Positions 37,501 to 55,392 of a stretch of 64,000 bases of DNA are shown here, piece by piece (the stretch's first letter is position 1; each line of letters opens with the position of its first letter). The translations under genes and the position numbers were made by a program. Origin of the DNA: Argopecten irradians (Eukaryota; Mollusca; Bivalvia; Pectinida; Pectinidae); contig NC_091147.1 in assembly GCF_041381155.1 (NCBI RefSeq), forward strand, positions 35,482,909-35,546,908, written 5' to 3'. Below the pieces are notes generated by a model. It saw nothing but the letters and a program-made list of their open reading frames with translations. It was not told where the DNA came from and made no database searches.

Positions 37501-39628
37501 AAAGGGGTAGGGGATAAGGGTATGAGAAGAGAGAAAAAAAGGAATAAATAAGTTGTCTAAGATATTCGAGTGGGGCCTGTATGAAAAATAAGTTAATAAA
37601 CCAATAAATAAACAATTACCAATGTCAATTATCAATGTTACGATTCCATATATATTAATGTTACATTATAGAATGACCTTTCTGTCTTCTCTAACTATAC
37701 TGTTTTCTTATCCAATGACTACATATTACTTCAAATTCACACTAATTAGAATTAGGCGGTGAAATACAAACTTTCTACGATAGCAAACAATCTATCAGAT
37801 TGTGCGATTTGTGACACAGCGGATATATATAGGATCTTAAATGAGTGTTCGTTTCATATGCATTTTTTTATGAAATGAGTCTAAGAAGTTTGTTTTTTTA
37901 ATTTTTGCAAGCCCCGGTGAGCAAAAATTAAAATTTCGAGACGTGTTTTATAAACACGCACAAATTTTAGATATTTTTTTTTCACAGAACTACAACAACC
38001 TACATTTTGAAGAATGTCACGACAAATTATATCGCAAAAAGTCAGCGGAGATCACTATTTTGTCCCATTGTCTTCGAAATCCTGAAGTCGCGTCATTTTC
38101 CACGATGTCTTTTTACTGTGTCTGTCATGACGTCATATTAGATTTACAGCCAAAGTAAATCAAGGTCATATTGTATTAGTGTCATATCATACAATTTTTT
38201 CATGGATCAATGATCTCTAGTTCATATTATTTAACCCGAGGTGGTGGTATCAACACGTGTTATATTGTACGAGGCTGAAGGCACGGGTACTAGAGCACAG
38301 TAACCCATTTTTTCCCCAATAATCTAAATTTTCAACGATTCCGATACCCCAAACACGATGGAATTTACCGTCTGCTGTCGCTATTCCATCTTTGCATATT
38401 GCAGAGTTAGCTCCCTTGCGGGTAGGTATCGATTGTTACGTCATTATTTTGTGAGCGCAATTGACGTCAATTTCCCCGAAACGTATGACGTTACACTCCT
38501 AAACACATAACGTCACAATCACTACCTACCCGGAAGGACAGATAACTCAGTTATATGCAAATAATTGTGCCACAAACAGCGGTGACGCTGACGTCATTGT
38601 TACGTTGCTTAGTATTACGCATGAATTCTCGAAAGTCTTCGGCATTTTCTTCAAAACTAAAAGATAACGCATAACAAATAATAAAGCCGTACAATATAAC
38701 AATATAAAGAAAGTATGCATAATTTAAGATAGTTTTTTACTATCATGAAACGGTCTGCATGTACCGCCACACCTGTAGCTTGACGCTAAGTCAGCACAAT
38801 TATTTCGAAGTGGGTTTTTAAGTAAAGAAAAGAAAAAGAGAGAGATACTGTGAGGTACGGGTTGGGAGTTAAAGGAGGGGAAGTGATCGAAGGAGTTGCG
38901 AGATCCATTTGCCAAACACTATCGTTGTCAATATAGAGAATTGACCAACCCGCAAAGCACAGATACGTCAAGATCTTGACATGTTCATTAGATAGCACTT
39001 AAACGGAGAATTTTGTTCTCACTTTTACAAGGAGACACAATGCGAACTTACTCAGGCAGTCTTTAAATTGCATAAGCAGACCATCTTACAAGACACATTA
39101 CAAACAATGCAGACAGAGGTTACTGTTCGTTCGATTGAAATAATATCTTACTTGAGTGAAGTAATATTGTTAGGTTCACTTATGTAGTATTGTGCTTGAG
39201 TGAAGTAACACGGGAAATACCCGTATGATAAAACGTGTGCTGAATAATTCTGACAGTGTTCTTTAATGACAAAACCTGTATCAGTTACTGTCGTCCGTCT
39301 ATTCCGTCTTTGCATATAACAGAGTTCGCTCCCTTGCGGGTAGGTATCGATTGTTACGTCATTATTTTGTGAGCGCAATTCACGTCGTTTTCTCCAAAAC
39401 GTATGACGTTACGCTCGCAAACATATGACGTCACAATCAATACCAACCCGCAAGTGCAGATAATTCTGTAATATGCAAATTCGGAATATTAGAAAACAAA
39501 TAATATCTTACCAGAGTGATTATTTATGAATTATTTAATTCGTATCAATTTCTAAAAACTATTTATTCCACTGTTCTTTGATTACAGGTATGACGCAAGA
39601 CATGTTCACATCAACGCCAGGATACTAA
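28521..39628 (+). CDS. Ly6/uPAR-like secreted protein with two cysteine-rich domains
   Basis: Model exons: 28521-28530, 29539-29571, 29927-30009, 31140-31217, 31547-31652, 33561-33649, 37018-37141 and 39588-39628. The total is 564 bases, 187 codons plus stop. The start ATGATTATTC before donor GTAAGT joins exon 2 to give the signal peptide MIIQILLFICASHA. Domain 1 then reads EHCLQC, CGANE, YTLGC, GRRSGGQCGACC and RNCQQKLCG, the cysteine pattern of Ly6/uPAR (three-finger) domains common in molluscs. Domain 2 starts SCRYCNYL and closes CSACCVTNNCNENDDC, but its middle segment is not found. No GPI signal is visible, so secretion is likely. The role is unknown. The last exon choice is uncertain: an alternative at 37988 would add only KLQQPTF. 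Confidence 0.72.
28750..29036. repeat. Foldback-ended repeat in Ly6 gene intron 1
   Basis: Left end CTCGATACTATAGGGGTTCC then GATCACTTACGATCTCTA. Right end TAGAGATCGTAAATGATTGG then AACTCCTGGAG. Related ends occur in the tandem units (26099 and 27191) and in the element at 50568-50882. Confidence 0.75.
29927..31652 (+). CDS. Ly6-like domain 1 (three exons)
   Basis: Exon 29927-30009 encodes the N-terminal cysteines (CLQC, STCQTVTCGANE). Exon 31140-31217 encodes VCFVERFVNGHAENLYTLGC. Exon 31547-31652 encodes ACLVTPHSVGRRSGGQCGAC and CTGRNCQQKLCGLSG. All junctions between these exons are phase 0. The order first Cys cluster, YxLGC, CxxCC and CN-like end is complete. Confidence 0.82.
30195..30264 (+). 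pseudogene. Decayed duplicate of the Ly6 middle exon
   Basis: Between acceptor TTTGCAG and donor GTAAGT, the frame starting at the second base reads CTCDTGHRLYESDGHLWSIL then CQL. This parallels CFVERF...LYTLGC of the working exon at 31140. Because the neighbours are phase 0, inclusion would shift the frame and meet TGA after 12 codons (30231). The loss of two bases at the exon start would explain the shift. Confidence 0.55.
32153..33041. repeat. Inverted pair of ~70-bp blocks with T/G homopolymer edge
   Basis: Block CATCGTCGGATACCCACAGG through CCCGTGGGCAAA (about 32197-32255) recurs inverted as TTTGCCCACGGG through CCGACGATGGGG (about 32972-33035). Outside the left block stands a T run followed by 17 G (32173-32189). 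No coding content between. Likely a transposon remnant in an intron of the Ly6 gene. Confidence 0.75.
33561..37141 (+). CDS. Ly6-like domain 2 (two exons seen, middle exon missing)
   Basis: Exon 33561-33649 encodes NDTTLSCRYCNYLVPGLSSC then PTHTTCDPTE, ending in phase 0. Exon 37018-37141 starts in phase 0 with LCAAFLSSDIRNFNNERVTI then CSACCVTNNCNENDDC. By analogy with domain 1 a phase-0 exon carrying a YxxGC-type strand should lie between; I scanned 33650-37017 and found no candidate. The join without it is still in frame. Confidence 0.7.
34780..35232. mobile_element. 453-bp MITE with 17-bp terminal inverted repeats
   Basis: CAGGCCTCAGACCACAA at 34780-34796 and its exact complement TTGTGGTCTGAGGCCTG at 35216-35232 bound an AT-rich non-coding block. 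The flanks TCTATA and AATATC show no obvious target-site duplication. It lies within the Ly6 gene intron where the missing exon would be. Confidence 0.8.
35931..36000. repeat. M4 end fragment
   Basis: TTAATCCTGCAACTGTCCCA and the following GATAACTACTG match, inverted, the right end of the M4 element (16590-16658). Confidence 0.7.
36006..36150. repeat. M2-family MITE, truncated copy
   Basis: Starts TTTGCATAATACAGAGTTAC, with TGACGTCA at 36052-36059. The right end is cut near 36150. It follows directly after an M4 fragment. Confidence 0.75.
37459..37543 (+). repeat. Purine-only tract
   Basis: About 85 bases almost entirely A and G (GGGGGAAGGAAAAGAAAAAG and onward). A similar A/G-rich stretch is near 38822-38900. 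Could form triplex DNA; no other role visible. Confidence 0.7.
38391..38561. repeat. M2-family MITE
   Basis: TTTGCATATTGCAGAGTTAG at the left and CAGTTATATGCAAA at the right, with the family core GTGAGCGCAATTGACGTCAA. Confidence 0.85.
39309..39479. repeat. M2-family MITE close to the predicted last Ly6 exon
   Basis: TTTGCATATAACAGAGTTCG at the left, CTGTAATATGCAAA at the right, and TGACGTCA at 39426-39433. It ends about 110 bases before the exon at 39588. Confidence 0.85.
39588..39628 (+). CDS. Predicted last exon of the Ly6-like gene
   Basis: After acceptor TTGATTACAG, joined in phase 1, it reads SMTQDMFTSTPGY and stop. AATAAA follows at 39816-39821. It is chosen over the acceptor at 37987 because of the polyadenylation signal; both remain possible. 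Confidence 0.45.
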
Positions 39629-39815
39629 GGGTTGTATATGAATGAAACATAAATGATATACTGATATCATGAACCGTTTTAATTTTGTAGTTAAACTACA
39701 CATATTTCTACATTGCACATGGCAAATGCATATCCTACTTATAGTATTCAATGATGTGTAATTTGTTTCCGATGGTCACACATCACTGTTTCAGAATCGA
39801 AATTAAATTACAACG

Positions 39816-39821
39816 AATAAA
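39816..39821 (+). other. Possible polyadenylation signal of the Ly6-like gene
   Basis: AATAAA about 190 bases after the predicted stop. Confidence 0.4.
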
Positions 39822-39945
39822 GATAGAAATTATCGCCCATTATGCTTTGTGCCGTCGCACAGGGTGGTTATAGTTGACTGTTTGAAGTGGAATATGTGAA
39901 AGGCCATTTTGAAGGCAATAAGACGTTATCGATGAATCTCAGCAT

Positions 39946-39946
<1 letters not shown>

Positions 39947-39980
<34 letters not shown>
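39947..39980 (+). repeat. Poly(T) run of 34
   Basis: Pure T homopolymer; its length may be an assembly estimate. Confidence 0.9.
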
Positions 39981-40249
39981 CAACCAATATAATAAACCAG
40001 CATACGTTAGACCTATAATCAGAAGCATATTTGGTATAGAAAAATTAAAGTTAATCTTCAAAACACATTAAATCATTCAAATGTCACAAAATAGATATCA
40101 TGTATTCAAAAAGCATGTTAATAGTTTTATAAATATCATATTTAAGAAAGACATATGTAGAAACGCTTAAATATATAAAAAGTAAAACATTTGAGTCTTT
40201 ACCGACGATAAACCATTTTCGATTGGTTTGCAATAAATAATTTTGTTCA

Positions 40250-40455
40250 AAGATAGCCGGGGCTGCGATGGCCGAGTTACCACAAGTCCTCCACATCTCA
40301 GTCTTAGACGGGAGTTCGAATACCATATGAGGCAAGTGCCAGATAACTACCGCTGTTCGGTGGTTTTTCTCCGGATACATAGCAGGTACTCCGATTTTTC
40401 TCCGCTATCAAACCTAGCACGTTCGTACATGACCCTTACTGTTGATAGAACGTAA
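40250..40455 (+). mobile_element. tRNA-derived SINE, plus-strand diverged copy
   Basis: GGGGCTGCGATGGCCGAGTT at the head, then AGTTCGAATACC as B box, GGTGGTTTTTCTCCGG in the body and a GATAGAACGTAAAACTAAAC tail. It lacks the segment between the two box regions that is present in the 26247 copy. Confidence 0.75.
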
Positions 40456-40596
40456 AACTAAACACTCTACTCCTCAAACATATCTAGATAACTAAAGTAA
40501 AGTTGGTAGTGATTTTAGAAACAAACATACAGACTGGTACAGGATAGCTTGCGACAAGCAAATTCTACATCAATAACATAATGGGTTGGAGGTATG

Positions 40597-40811
40597 CTTA
40601 GTTTAGTTTGGTTTGGTTTGATTAGTTTAGCGTCCTATTAACAGCCAAGGTCATTTAAGGACGTGACAGGTATGTTGGTGGAAGAAAATCGGAGTACCCG
40701 GAGAAAACCCACTGATCAGCGGTTACACATGGGATTCGAACTCGCGACCCAGAGGTGGAGTGCATGTGGTAATATGTCGATACATCTTAACCGATCGGCC
40801 ACCGTAGCTCA
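40597..40811 (-). mobile_element. tRNA-derived SINE, minus-strand copy
   Basis: The plus strand reads TTTAGCGTCCTATTAACAGC at one end and TTAACCGATCGGCCACCGTA at the other, with GGGATTCGAACTCGC as the inverted B box. Same family as the copies in the tandem duplication. Confidence 0.8.
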
Positions 40812-40873
40812 GTTTAGATAATTAAACAATTAATGTAACTGTTTTTGATATATCCTTAGTTTTTAAATATTGC

Positions 40874-41283
40874 TTTAAAGGGCCACTACCTTTCCGGAGC
40901 AAAATTTATAGGTTTCTTAAAAACATTAATAACAAAAGAAGATATATATCGATGGCTTAAGATGAGGTTACAACACCAAACATATGCAAGATTTCCTGTC
41001 TAATGTACGATAACAGTGAAAATTCATTTCGCTGTTTTGCCGTCTGGCGCAGTGATAGTCAACTACCGCGCGGCATTTAGGACGACGACGGGAAACATAA
41101 AACGACCCGCGTTATGAAAATTAACATTTCATTTAATCTAATTAAAAAGTTCTGAAGGTGGTGATAAGTGTGCTAGTAAACGTATAGTTAATAACTTCAG
41201 CGACTCTGCAAAATTATTGATCTCGTTTCACATTCCTATTTTAAAAATTAAAAGCCGTTTCGGAAAGGTAGTGGCCCTTTAAA
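40874..41283. mobile_element. M1-family MITE, best preserved copy
   Basis: TTTAAAGGGCCACTACCTTT at the left and AAAGGTAGTGGCCCTTTAAA at the right are perfect terminal inverted repeats. 410 bp, non-coding. The core includes TTTTGCCGTCTGGCGCAGTG. Confidence 0.88.
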
Positions 41284-42550
41284 ATTCAATTTGACTTATT
41301 TATATACATTTGACTTATTTATATACATGGTTATCTTGAATATAGGTTATATAATAATAGTACAACGTGTTTGGCATTGGTTCTTATAGAACCATGTGAG
41401 CTAAAAATACTAGCACAAAAATTTTGCCAGATTAGTCATACATCACGTGGCATAATTCCTGAAAATTTCAAATGAGATTGCCGCACATGACTTTATATTG
41501 TGAAATAGTAACACTGAATTCTATTTTACTGTTAGCCAAGCACGTTATCCATCAGACACGCACTTTCACATATGATCAGTGTGTAGAATGGTGGCCATTT
41601 CTCCCGAGTTGTTGCGATTGACATTCTTATACATACAGCGTAATAATGGGATAACTCATATATGTTCGTGTCTGTTGTTACATCATCTGATGTAATGCAT
41701 GCAAATTTTCTTATCATAATTTAACATTTAGTGTTTTACATGGGTCTTCTCCGAACACAAACTCTGGCTATGATGACTTTGCACTTTAAAGTTGTATTGC
41801 TTGTAATTTTCACTGGAACGATATCTAGTTTTAACATTTGATATTTGAACATGGACATGTATCTTGATGATTTAGCTCTCCAAAACCATATGTCAGCCTA
41901 TAAGAGAGCCGAAATCTAGGGATCATATATTCCTGGTTTTGAATAAAACGCCTTCAAATGAACGCCATGTTCAGTGCCTTCGGGTTTTGTCGGATATCCG
42001 AATCGTATCACGTGATTGACGTCTACACGTCCTGCACGTTGTGATCTAGGTAACTAGCGTAAGCGCACATGTGTTTGTTTACGTTTTACTTCTGGCTAAT
42101 ATGAGCAAATTGTGCTGGTAAATGTCCACAGTGCGAGTACTTGAAACATCTAATTCACACATTGCCGTAATTCAATAATGTGTGTATCAAACATTGTAAT
42201 GTGCGAGCATTATTTTCTTTGTATATCCAGTCTGCTGAGGTCGACCACGTGTTTTGTTTACGAAATACAGTTGACATTTCTCTTGGTTTCACAACTCTCG
42301 TGTTACTTCGAGATTGTTGCGACGATGTTCGGAAGAGTTCGGAATGATTCGGCCTCTTTCGAGCCTATTTTTCACGTGACACGTTAAAAAGATTTTTTAC
42401 TTTTATAATTAAAAATACTTACAGTGCTGCAGCTTTATAAAAAGTGGTAAAATTAGAAAGTTTAAAACTCAGAGAAATGGAGAAAAATATGTATAACACT
42501 TAAACAGTTTTCACTATGACAAAAAGAGCGAAAATAATAGACCATACAAC

Positions 42551-42883
42551 TTTAAAGATGCTCCACTGCCAAAAGAGCATAAACGATACTGATTATCTGA
42601 ATAGTAACCGATGTTTAATCGTGTAAGTATGTATCTTATTAACACAATTAAAATACATATAAACTAATTTAGTTTATTTTGGTACATGCGCAGTCAGTTC
42701 TTTATTCCATTTACCGCATTGTGCCAATTAATTATTTTTAATATTTTTACTTTGAAGTAAAATAAGAACCTCACACTTTCCAATAAGTAAACTAAGGAAC
42801 CTTTATAATCGAAGAAAAATACTTAATCGTCTTCTCCGATTTTTGATAGGAAAATAAATCAATCGTAGGCGATGAAGCATCTC
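42551..42883. repeat. M3-family MITE
   Basis: Starts TTTAAAGATGCTCCACTGCC and ends GATGAAGCATCTC, about 333 bp, inverted relative to the 20029 copy. Confidence 0.8.
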
Positions 42884-43225
42884 TCAATGTTAAATTCATA
42901 GACACAAACTAAATGCATATGGCAGACATATCTAAAAATCCATTGGTATATTTTATTGCATGGATAGATAATATTATAAGACGCTTTCATATATAGATAT
43001 GAAGGGTAGGGATATTCTACGCAAGAGTCACAAAATGTAGTTAAACCCGGGACGACATGTTGTGATATACGGAAAATATGTTTGCTCTCTCAGATAGGAA
43101 TATCGTTTAGTAGAACAGCTATCCTTCGCGTTTTATCTCACATGATAGCATTAACAACGTAATAGATCATAAACGAATCGGTGAAGATTTGTGATCAGTC
43201 ACACAAAAAGTCAAAATCTACAAAA

Positions 43226-43400
43226 ATGGCGGAAATGGTTGAGGAACGAGATGAGGCAGGCAATATGCTACAGACGAAGAAATACAACGGAGAATATTTT
43301 GTTTCCCATTTCATCGGAAACGTCAAAGATCATCTAGCTGCGATAGAGGAAATGGAGGTTCGAGACGACGATACGTTCGTCATGTCGTACCCCAAGTCAG
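43226..43400 (+). CDS. Sulfotransferase first exon, upstream copy (exon 1a)
   Basis: Encodes MAEMVEERDEAGNMLQTKKY through DTFVMSYPKSG and ends in phase 1 at donor GTTTGT. It has the same length (175 bases), donor and phase as exon 1b at 48003. An in-frame ATG lies 15 codons upstream (43181), but the MAE start matches exon 1b. No further SULT exons follow before exon 1b. It is therefore either an alternative first exon spliced to 49294 or the surviving first exon of a lost gene copy. It ends in the 5' phosphosulfate-binding motif YPKSG. Confidence 0.7.
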
Positions 43401-43739
43401 GTTTGTAGATATCTTGTTTGATTTTATTCTCCTCAAGGTCAAATATTAAAGAAACCTTAATGAGGTAGAAAGTCGGAAAACCTGGGAAAATTCACGCTGT
43501 CAAGAAGCGACACCATGTTTATTCCGAACGAGGAATCGACCTGCGGTCGTCTTGATGGTAAGCAAGCATTACTTTGCTTTTCGACCATGCTACATGAGAT
43601 TTATTCGTTGTCGGTAACGTATAGCAAATATAATATCCTGAAATCAATTACACACACACACACACACACATTTAAACAAGGTCTTCAGTTGAACTAGATA
43701 AATACCGCTACTACCATGTAACTTACTCGTTACATTCTA

Positions 43740-46700
43740 TCAGCCCTCTACCCACTACCTCCTGCCCTTAACACTCTACTCCTACTCTGTACCCGTTTAT
43801 CCTCTACCATCTACCCCTACCCTCTACATTTGCCATGTACCCGTTACCCATTACCCTCTTCTTTATAACTTCTACCCGTATTTTCTACCCCTACCCTGTA
43901 CAGTCACCCTACCCTGTGCCTGTTACCCCTTACTCTCTAACTTGTAACCTCTATCCGTACCATATACTATTACCCTGTGGTCTGTATCCCCAAACCTGTA
44001 CCATCTACCCTCTACCTTCTAACCCATACTCCTACTCTGTACCCGTTTACCCTCTACCATCTACCTCTACCCCTCTACATTTGCCCTGTACCCGTTACCC
44101 CCTACCGTCTAACTTGTAACCTTTACCCGTACCCTCTACCATAAACCTGTACTCTGCATCCCCTAACCTGTACCATATTCCCTCTACCTTCTAACCCATA
44201 CTCCTACTCTGTACCCGTTTACCCTCTACCATCTACCTCTACCCCTCTACATTTGCCCTGTACCCGTTACCCCCTACCGTCTAACTTGTAACCTTTACCC
44301 GTACCCTCTACCATAAACCTGTACTCTGCATCCCCTAACCTGTACCATCTTCCCTCTACCTTCTAACCCATACTCCTACTCTGTACCCGTTTACCCTCTA
44401 CCATCTACCTCTACCCCTCTACATTTGCCCTGTACCCGTTACCTCCTACCCCCTAACTTGTAACCTTTACCCGTACCCTCTACCATAAACCTGTACTCTG
44501 CATCCCCTAACCTGTACCATTTCCCTCTACCTTCTAACCCATACTCCTACTCTGTACCCGTTTACCCTCTACCATCTACCTCTACCCCTCTACATTTGCC
44601 CTGTACCCGTTACCTCCCCTACCTCTAACTTGTGTAACCTTTACCCGTACCCTCTACCATAAACCTGTACTCTGCATCCCCTAACCTGTACCATCTTCCC
44701 TCTACCTTCTAACCCATACTCCTACTCTGTACCCGTTTACCCTCTACCATCTACCTCTACCCCTCTACATTTGCCCTGTACCCGTTACCCCTACCCTCTA
44801 ACTTGTAACCTTTACCCGTACCCTCTACCATAAACCTGTACTCTGCATCCCCTAACCTGTACCATCTTCCCTCTACCTTCTAACCCATACTCCTACTCTG
44901 TACCCGTTTACCCTCTACCATCTACCTCTACCCCTCTACATTTGCCCTGTACCCGTTACCCCCTACCGTCTAACTTGTAACCTTTACCCGTACCCTCTAC
45001 CATAAACCTGTACTCTGCATCCCCTAACCTGTACCATCTTCCCTCTACCTTCTAACCCATACTCCTACTCTGTACCCGTTTACCCTCTACCATCTACCTC
45101 TACCCCTCTACATTTGCCCTGTACCCGTTACCTCCTACCCTCTAACTTGTAACCTTTACCCGTACCCTCTACCATAAACCTGTACTCTGCATCCCCTAAC
45201 CTGTACCATCTTCCCTCTACCTTCTAACCCATACTCCTACTCTGTACCCGTTTACCCTCTACCATCTACCTCTACCCCTCTACATTTGCCCTGTACCCGT
45301 TACCCCCTACCCTCTAACTTGTAACCTTTACCCGTACCCTCTACCATAAACCTGTACTCTGCATCCCCTAACCTGTACCATCTTCCCTCTACCTTCTAAC
45401 CCATACTCCTACTCTGTACCCGTTTACCCTCTACCATCTACCCTACCCCTCTACATTTGCCCTGTACCCGTTTACCCCTACCGTCTAACTTGTAACCTTT
45501 ACCCTACCCTCTACCATAAACCTGTACTCTGCATCCCCTAACCTGTACCATCTTCCCTCTACCTTCTAACCCATACTCCTACCTTACCGTTTACCCTCTA
45601 CCATCTACCTCTACCCCTCTACATTTGCCCTGTACCCGTTACCCTACCTCTAACTTGTACCTTCACCCGTACCTCTACATAAACCTGTACTCTGCATCCC
45701 CTAACCTGTACCATCTTCCCTCTACCTTCTACCATATAAACTCTGTACCCGTTTACCCTCTACCATCTACCTCTACCCCTCTACATTTGCCTGTACCGTT
45801 ACCCCTCGTCTAACTTGTAACCTTTACCCGTACCCTCTACCATAAACCTGTACTCTGCATCCCCTAACCTGTACCATCTTCCCTCTACCTTCTAACCCAT
45901 ACTCCTACTCTGTACCCGTTTACCCTCTACCATCTACCTCTACCCCTCTACATTTGCCCTGTACCCGTTACCCCCTACCGTCTAACTTGTAACCTTTACC
46001 CGTACCCTCTACCATAAACCTGTACTCTGCATCCCCTAACCTGTACCATCTTCCCTCTACCTTCTAACCCATACTCCTACTCTGTACCTTACCGTTTACC
46101 CTCTACCATCTACCTCCTCTACCCCTCTACATTTGCCCTGTACCCGTTACCCCCTACCGTCTAACTTGTAACCTTTACCCGTACCCTCTACCATAAACCT
46201 GTACTCTGCATCCCCTAACCTGTACCATCTTCCCTCTACCTTCTAACCCATACTCCTACTCTGTACCCGTTTACCCTCTACCATCTACCTCTACCCCTCT
46301 ACATTTGCCCTGTACCCGTTACCCCCTACCGTCTAACTTGTAACCTTTACCCGTACCCTCTACCATAAACCTGTACTCTGCATCCCCTAACCTGTACCAT
46401 CTTCCCTCTACCTTCTAACCCATACTCCTACTCTGTACCCGTTTACCCTCTACCATCTACCTCTACCCCTCTACATTTGCCCTGTACCCGTTACCCCCTA
46501 CCCTCTAACTTGTAACCTTTACCCGTACCCTCTACCATAAACCTGTACTCTGCATCCCCTAACCTGTACCATCTTCCCTCTACCTTCTAACCCATACTCC
46601 TACTCTGTACCCGTTTACCCTCTACCATCTACCTCTACCCCTCTACATTTGCCCTGTACCCGTTACCTCCTACCCCCTAACTTGTAACCTTTACCCGTAC

Positions 46701-47340
46701 CCTCTACCATAAACCTGTACTCTGCATCCCCTAACCTGTACCATCTTCCCTCTACCTTCTAACCCATACTCCTACTCTGTACCCGTTTACCCTCTACCAT
46801 CTACCTCTACCCCTCTACATTTGCCCTGTACCCGTTACCTCCTACCCTCTAACTTGTAACCTTTACCCGTACCCTCTACCATAAACCTGTACTCTGCATC
46901 CCCTAACCTGTACCATCTTCCCTCTACCTTCTAACCCATACTCCTACTCTGTACCCCCGTTTACCCTCTACCATCTACCTCTACCCCTCTACATTTGCCC
47001 TGTACCCGTTACCTCCTACCCCCTAACTTGTAACCTTTACCCGTACCCTCTACCATAAACCTGTACTCTGCATCCCCTAACCTGTACCATCTTCCCTCTA
47101 CCTTCTAACCCATACTCCTACTCTGTACCCGTTTACCCTCTACCATCTACCTCTACCCCTCTACCTTCTAACCCATACTCCTACTCTGTACCCTTACCAT
47201 ATACCCGTGTGCCCTCTACCCTCTACCTTGTAATATCTACTACTCTCTTCCCTGTACGCCGTATCATATACCCGTGTGCCCTCTACCCTCTACCTTGTAA
47301 TATCTACTACTCTCTTCCCTGTACGCCGTATCATATACCC
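43740..47340. repeat. Pyrimidine-rich satellite, ~172-bp unit, about 18 copies
   Basis: The unit includes TGTACCCGTTTACCCTCTAC, CTGCATCCCCTAACCTGTAC and TTCTAACCCATACTCC. The word CTGCATCC recurs at 44154, 44326 and 44498, giving a period of 172. Several units carry small insertions or deletions (near 45470, 45590, 45640, 46090 and 46955). The first 250 and last 200 bases are less regular. Inside a unit, shorter words of the type TACCCTC and TAACCTG repeat every 6-8 bases. Open frames here are low-complexity artefacts. Confidence 0.95.
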
Positions 47341-48002
47341 TGGCCCCTCCACTTCATTGTAAAATATTGTTAATTAAGTATTTCACCCATGTGTAGTTTA
47401 ACATCATTTATGAGCGTCTTTTCTTATAAGATATTAGTTAGAGCCATCATGTAAAGTAGTAAGGTAATTTACTCCACTAGAGCGGGATGGGTTCAGCCTA
47501 CAACACGTAACTTCCTTTGCAAGTTTGTAATGGCGACGAGAGAGATTTTCGTCATATTTGCAAACAACTGACTACATTAGACATTTGAAGGCAGGTCACA
47601 GTGATACAAACAACCTCAACTTCCATTAAGATAGGGATATGATTCGTTCAGCTATTCGGTTGTCCTTTTATATAGTATATGTATAAATATATATATACAT
47701 GAACACGGCATGAATAAAAATATACTCGAAAAGTTAAAAAAGAAAAGAAAATAAAGTAGAATAAGTTAAATATAGAAATAAACTATCGGACTCTCAATGT
47801 TATAGCTATTATCTCAGAAGTCAAAGTTCACGACAAGGCTAATTATATACAAATGTAGATTATGAAAACCTAAATATATGTATATACCCGATAAGGGTAG
47901 ATTCTAAATCTATCTGCCCTACTGAGCTTTCGATTTGAAAAATATTCAAGATAAAATAAGATAAATGTGTTGAGAAAGAAAACTAACAGTCAGACAAGGA
48001 CA

Positions 48003-55149
<7,147 letters not shown>

Positions 55150-55382
55150 TATTAGTCTTCGATCACAATGCGGCCTGCAAAGGCCTTCTTTGGGTTCTAG
55201 AACATCACGTGACACTATTGAGGGAAGACTGGCCACCAGTCTCTGGAATATAAAAGACATTTGGCTTAGTAATTTTTGTTCCAGAGACAGGTGAAATTCG
55301 GATAGAGTTTGTAATTTAATACACAATGTTTGTCTGGCTGTCAACCTGGGGTGTTAGATGTAATATTTGATACATTGTTTAA

Positions 55383-55392
55383 AATAAATAAA
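55383..55392 (+). other. Probable polyadenylation signals of the sulfotransferase gene
   Basis: Two overlapping AATAAA hexamers (AATAAATAAA) about 235 bases after the stop codon. Confidence 0.7.

Larger units (their letters stand above)
39629..43225. other. Intergenic region between the Ly6-like gene and the sulfotransferase locus
   Basis: No gene recognised. Contains a 34-base T run (39947-39980), two SINE copies, an M1 and an M3 element, and a diverged partial copy (about 41600-41790) of the 1.1-kb unit. The 41800-42540 stretch shows nothing identifiable. Confidence 0.5.

Noticed and set aside
37988..38157. Exon after acceptor TTTTCACAG at 37987, with a longer open frame CYC-rich at its end
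   Set aside because: In the phase imposed by the Ly6 exon at 37018 it stops after seven codons. The longer frame is not in phase and ends in repeat-like CATGACGTCAT sequence. Kept only as an alternative last exon.
43835..45813. Pro/Tyr/Leu-rich open frames in the C-rich satellite
   Set aside because: The frames exist only because the unit has few stops in one phase. Indels between units break them and there is no start context.
43740..47340. CRISPR-like or telomeric array
   Set aside because: The units are contiguous, with no unique spacers, and the words are not a regular CCCTAA hexamer; the genome is eukaryotic.
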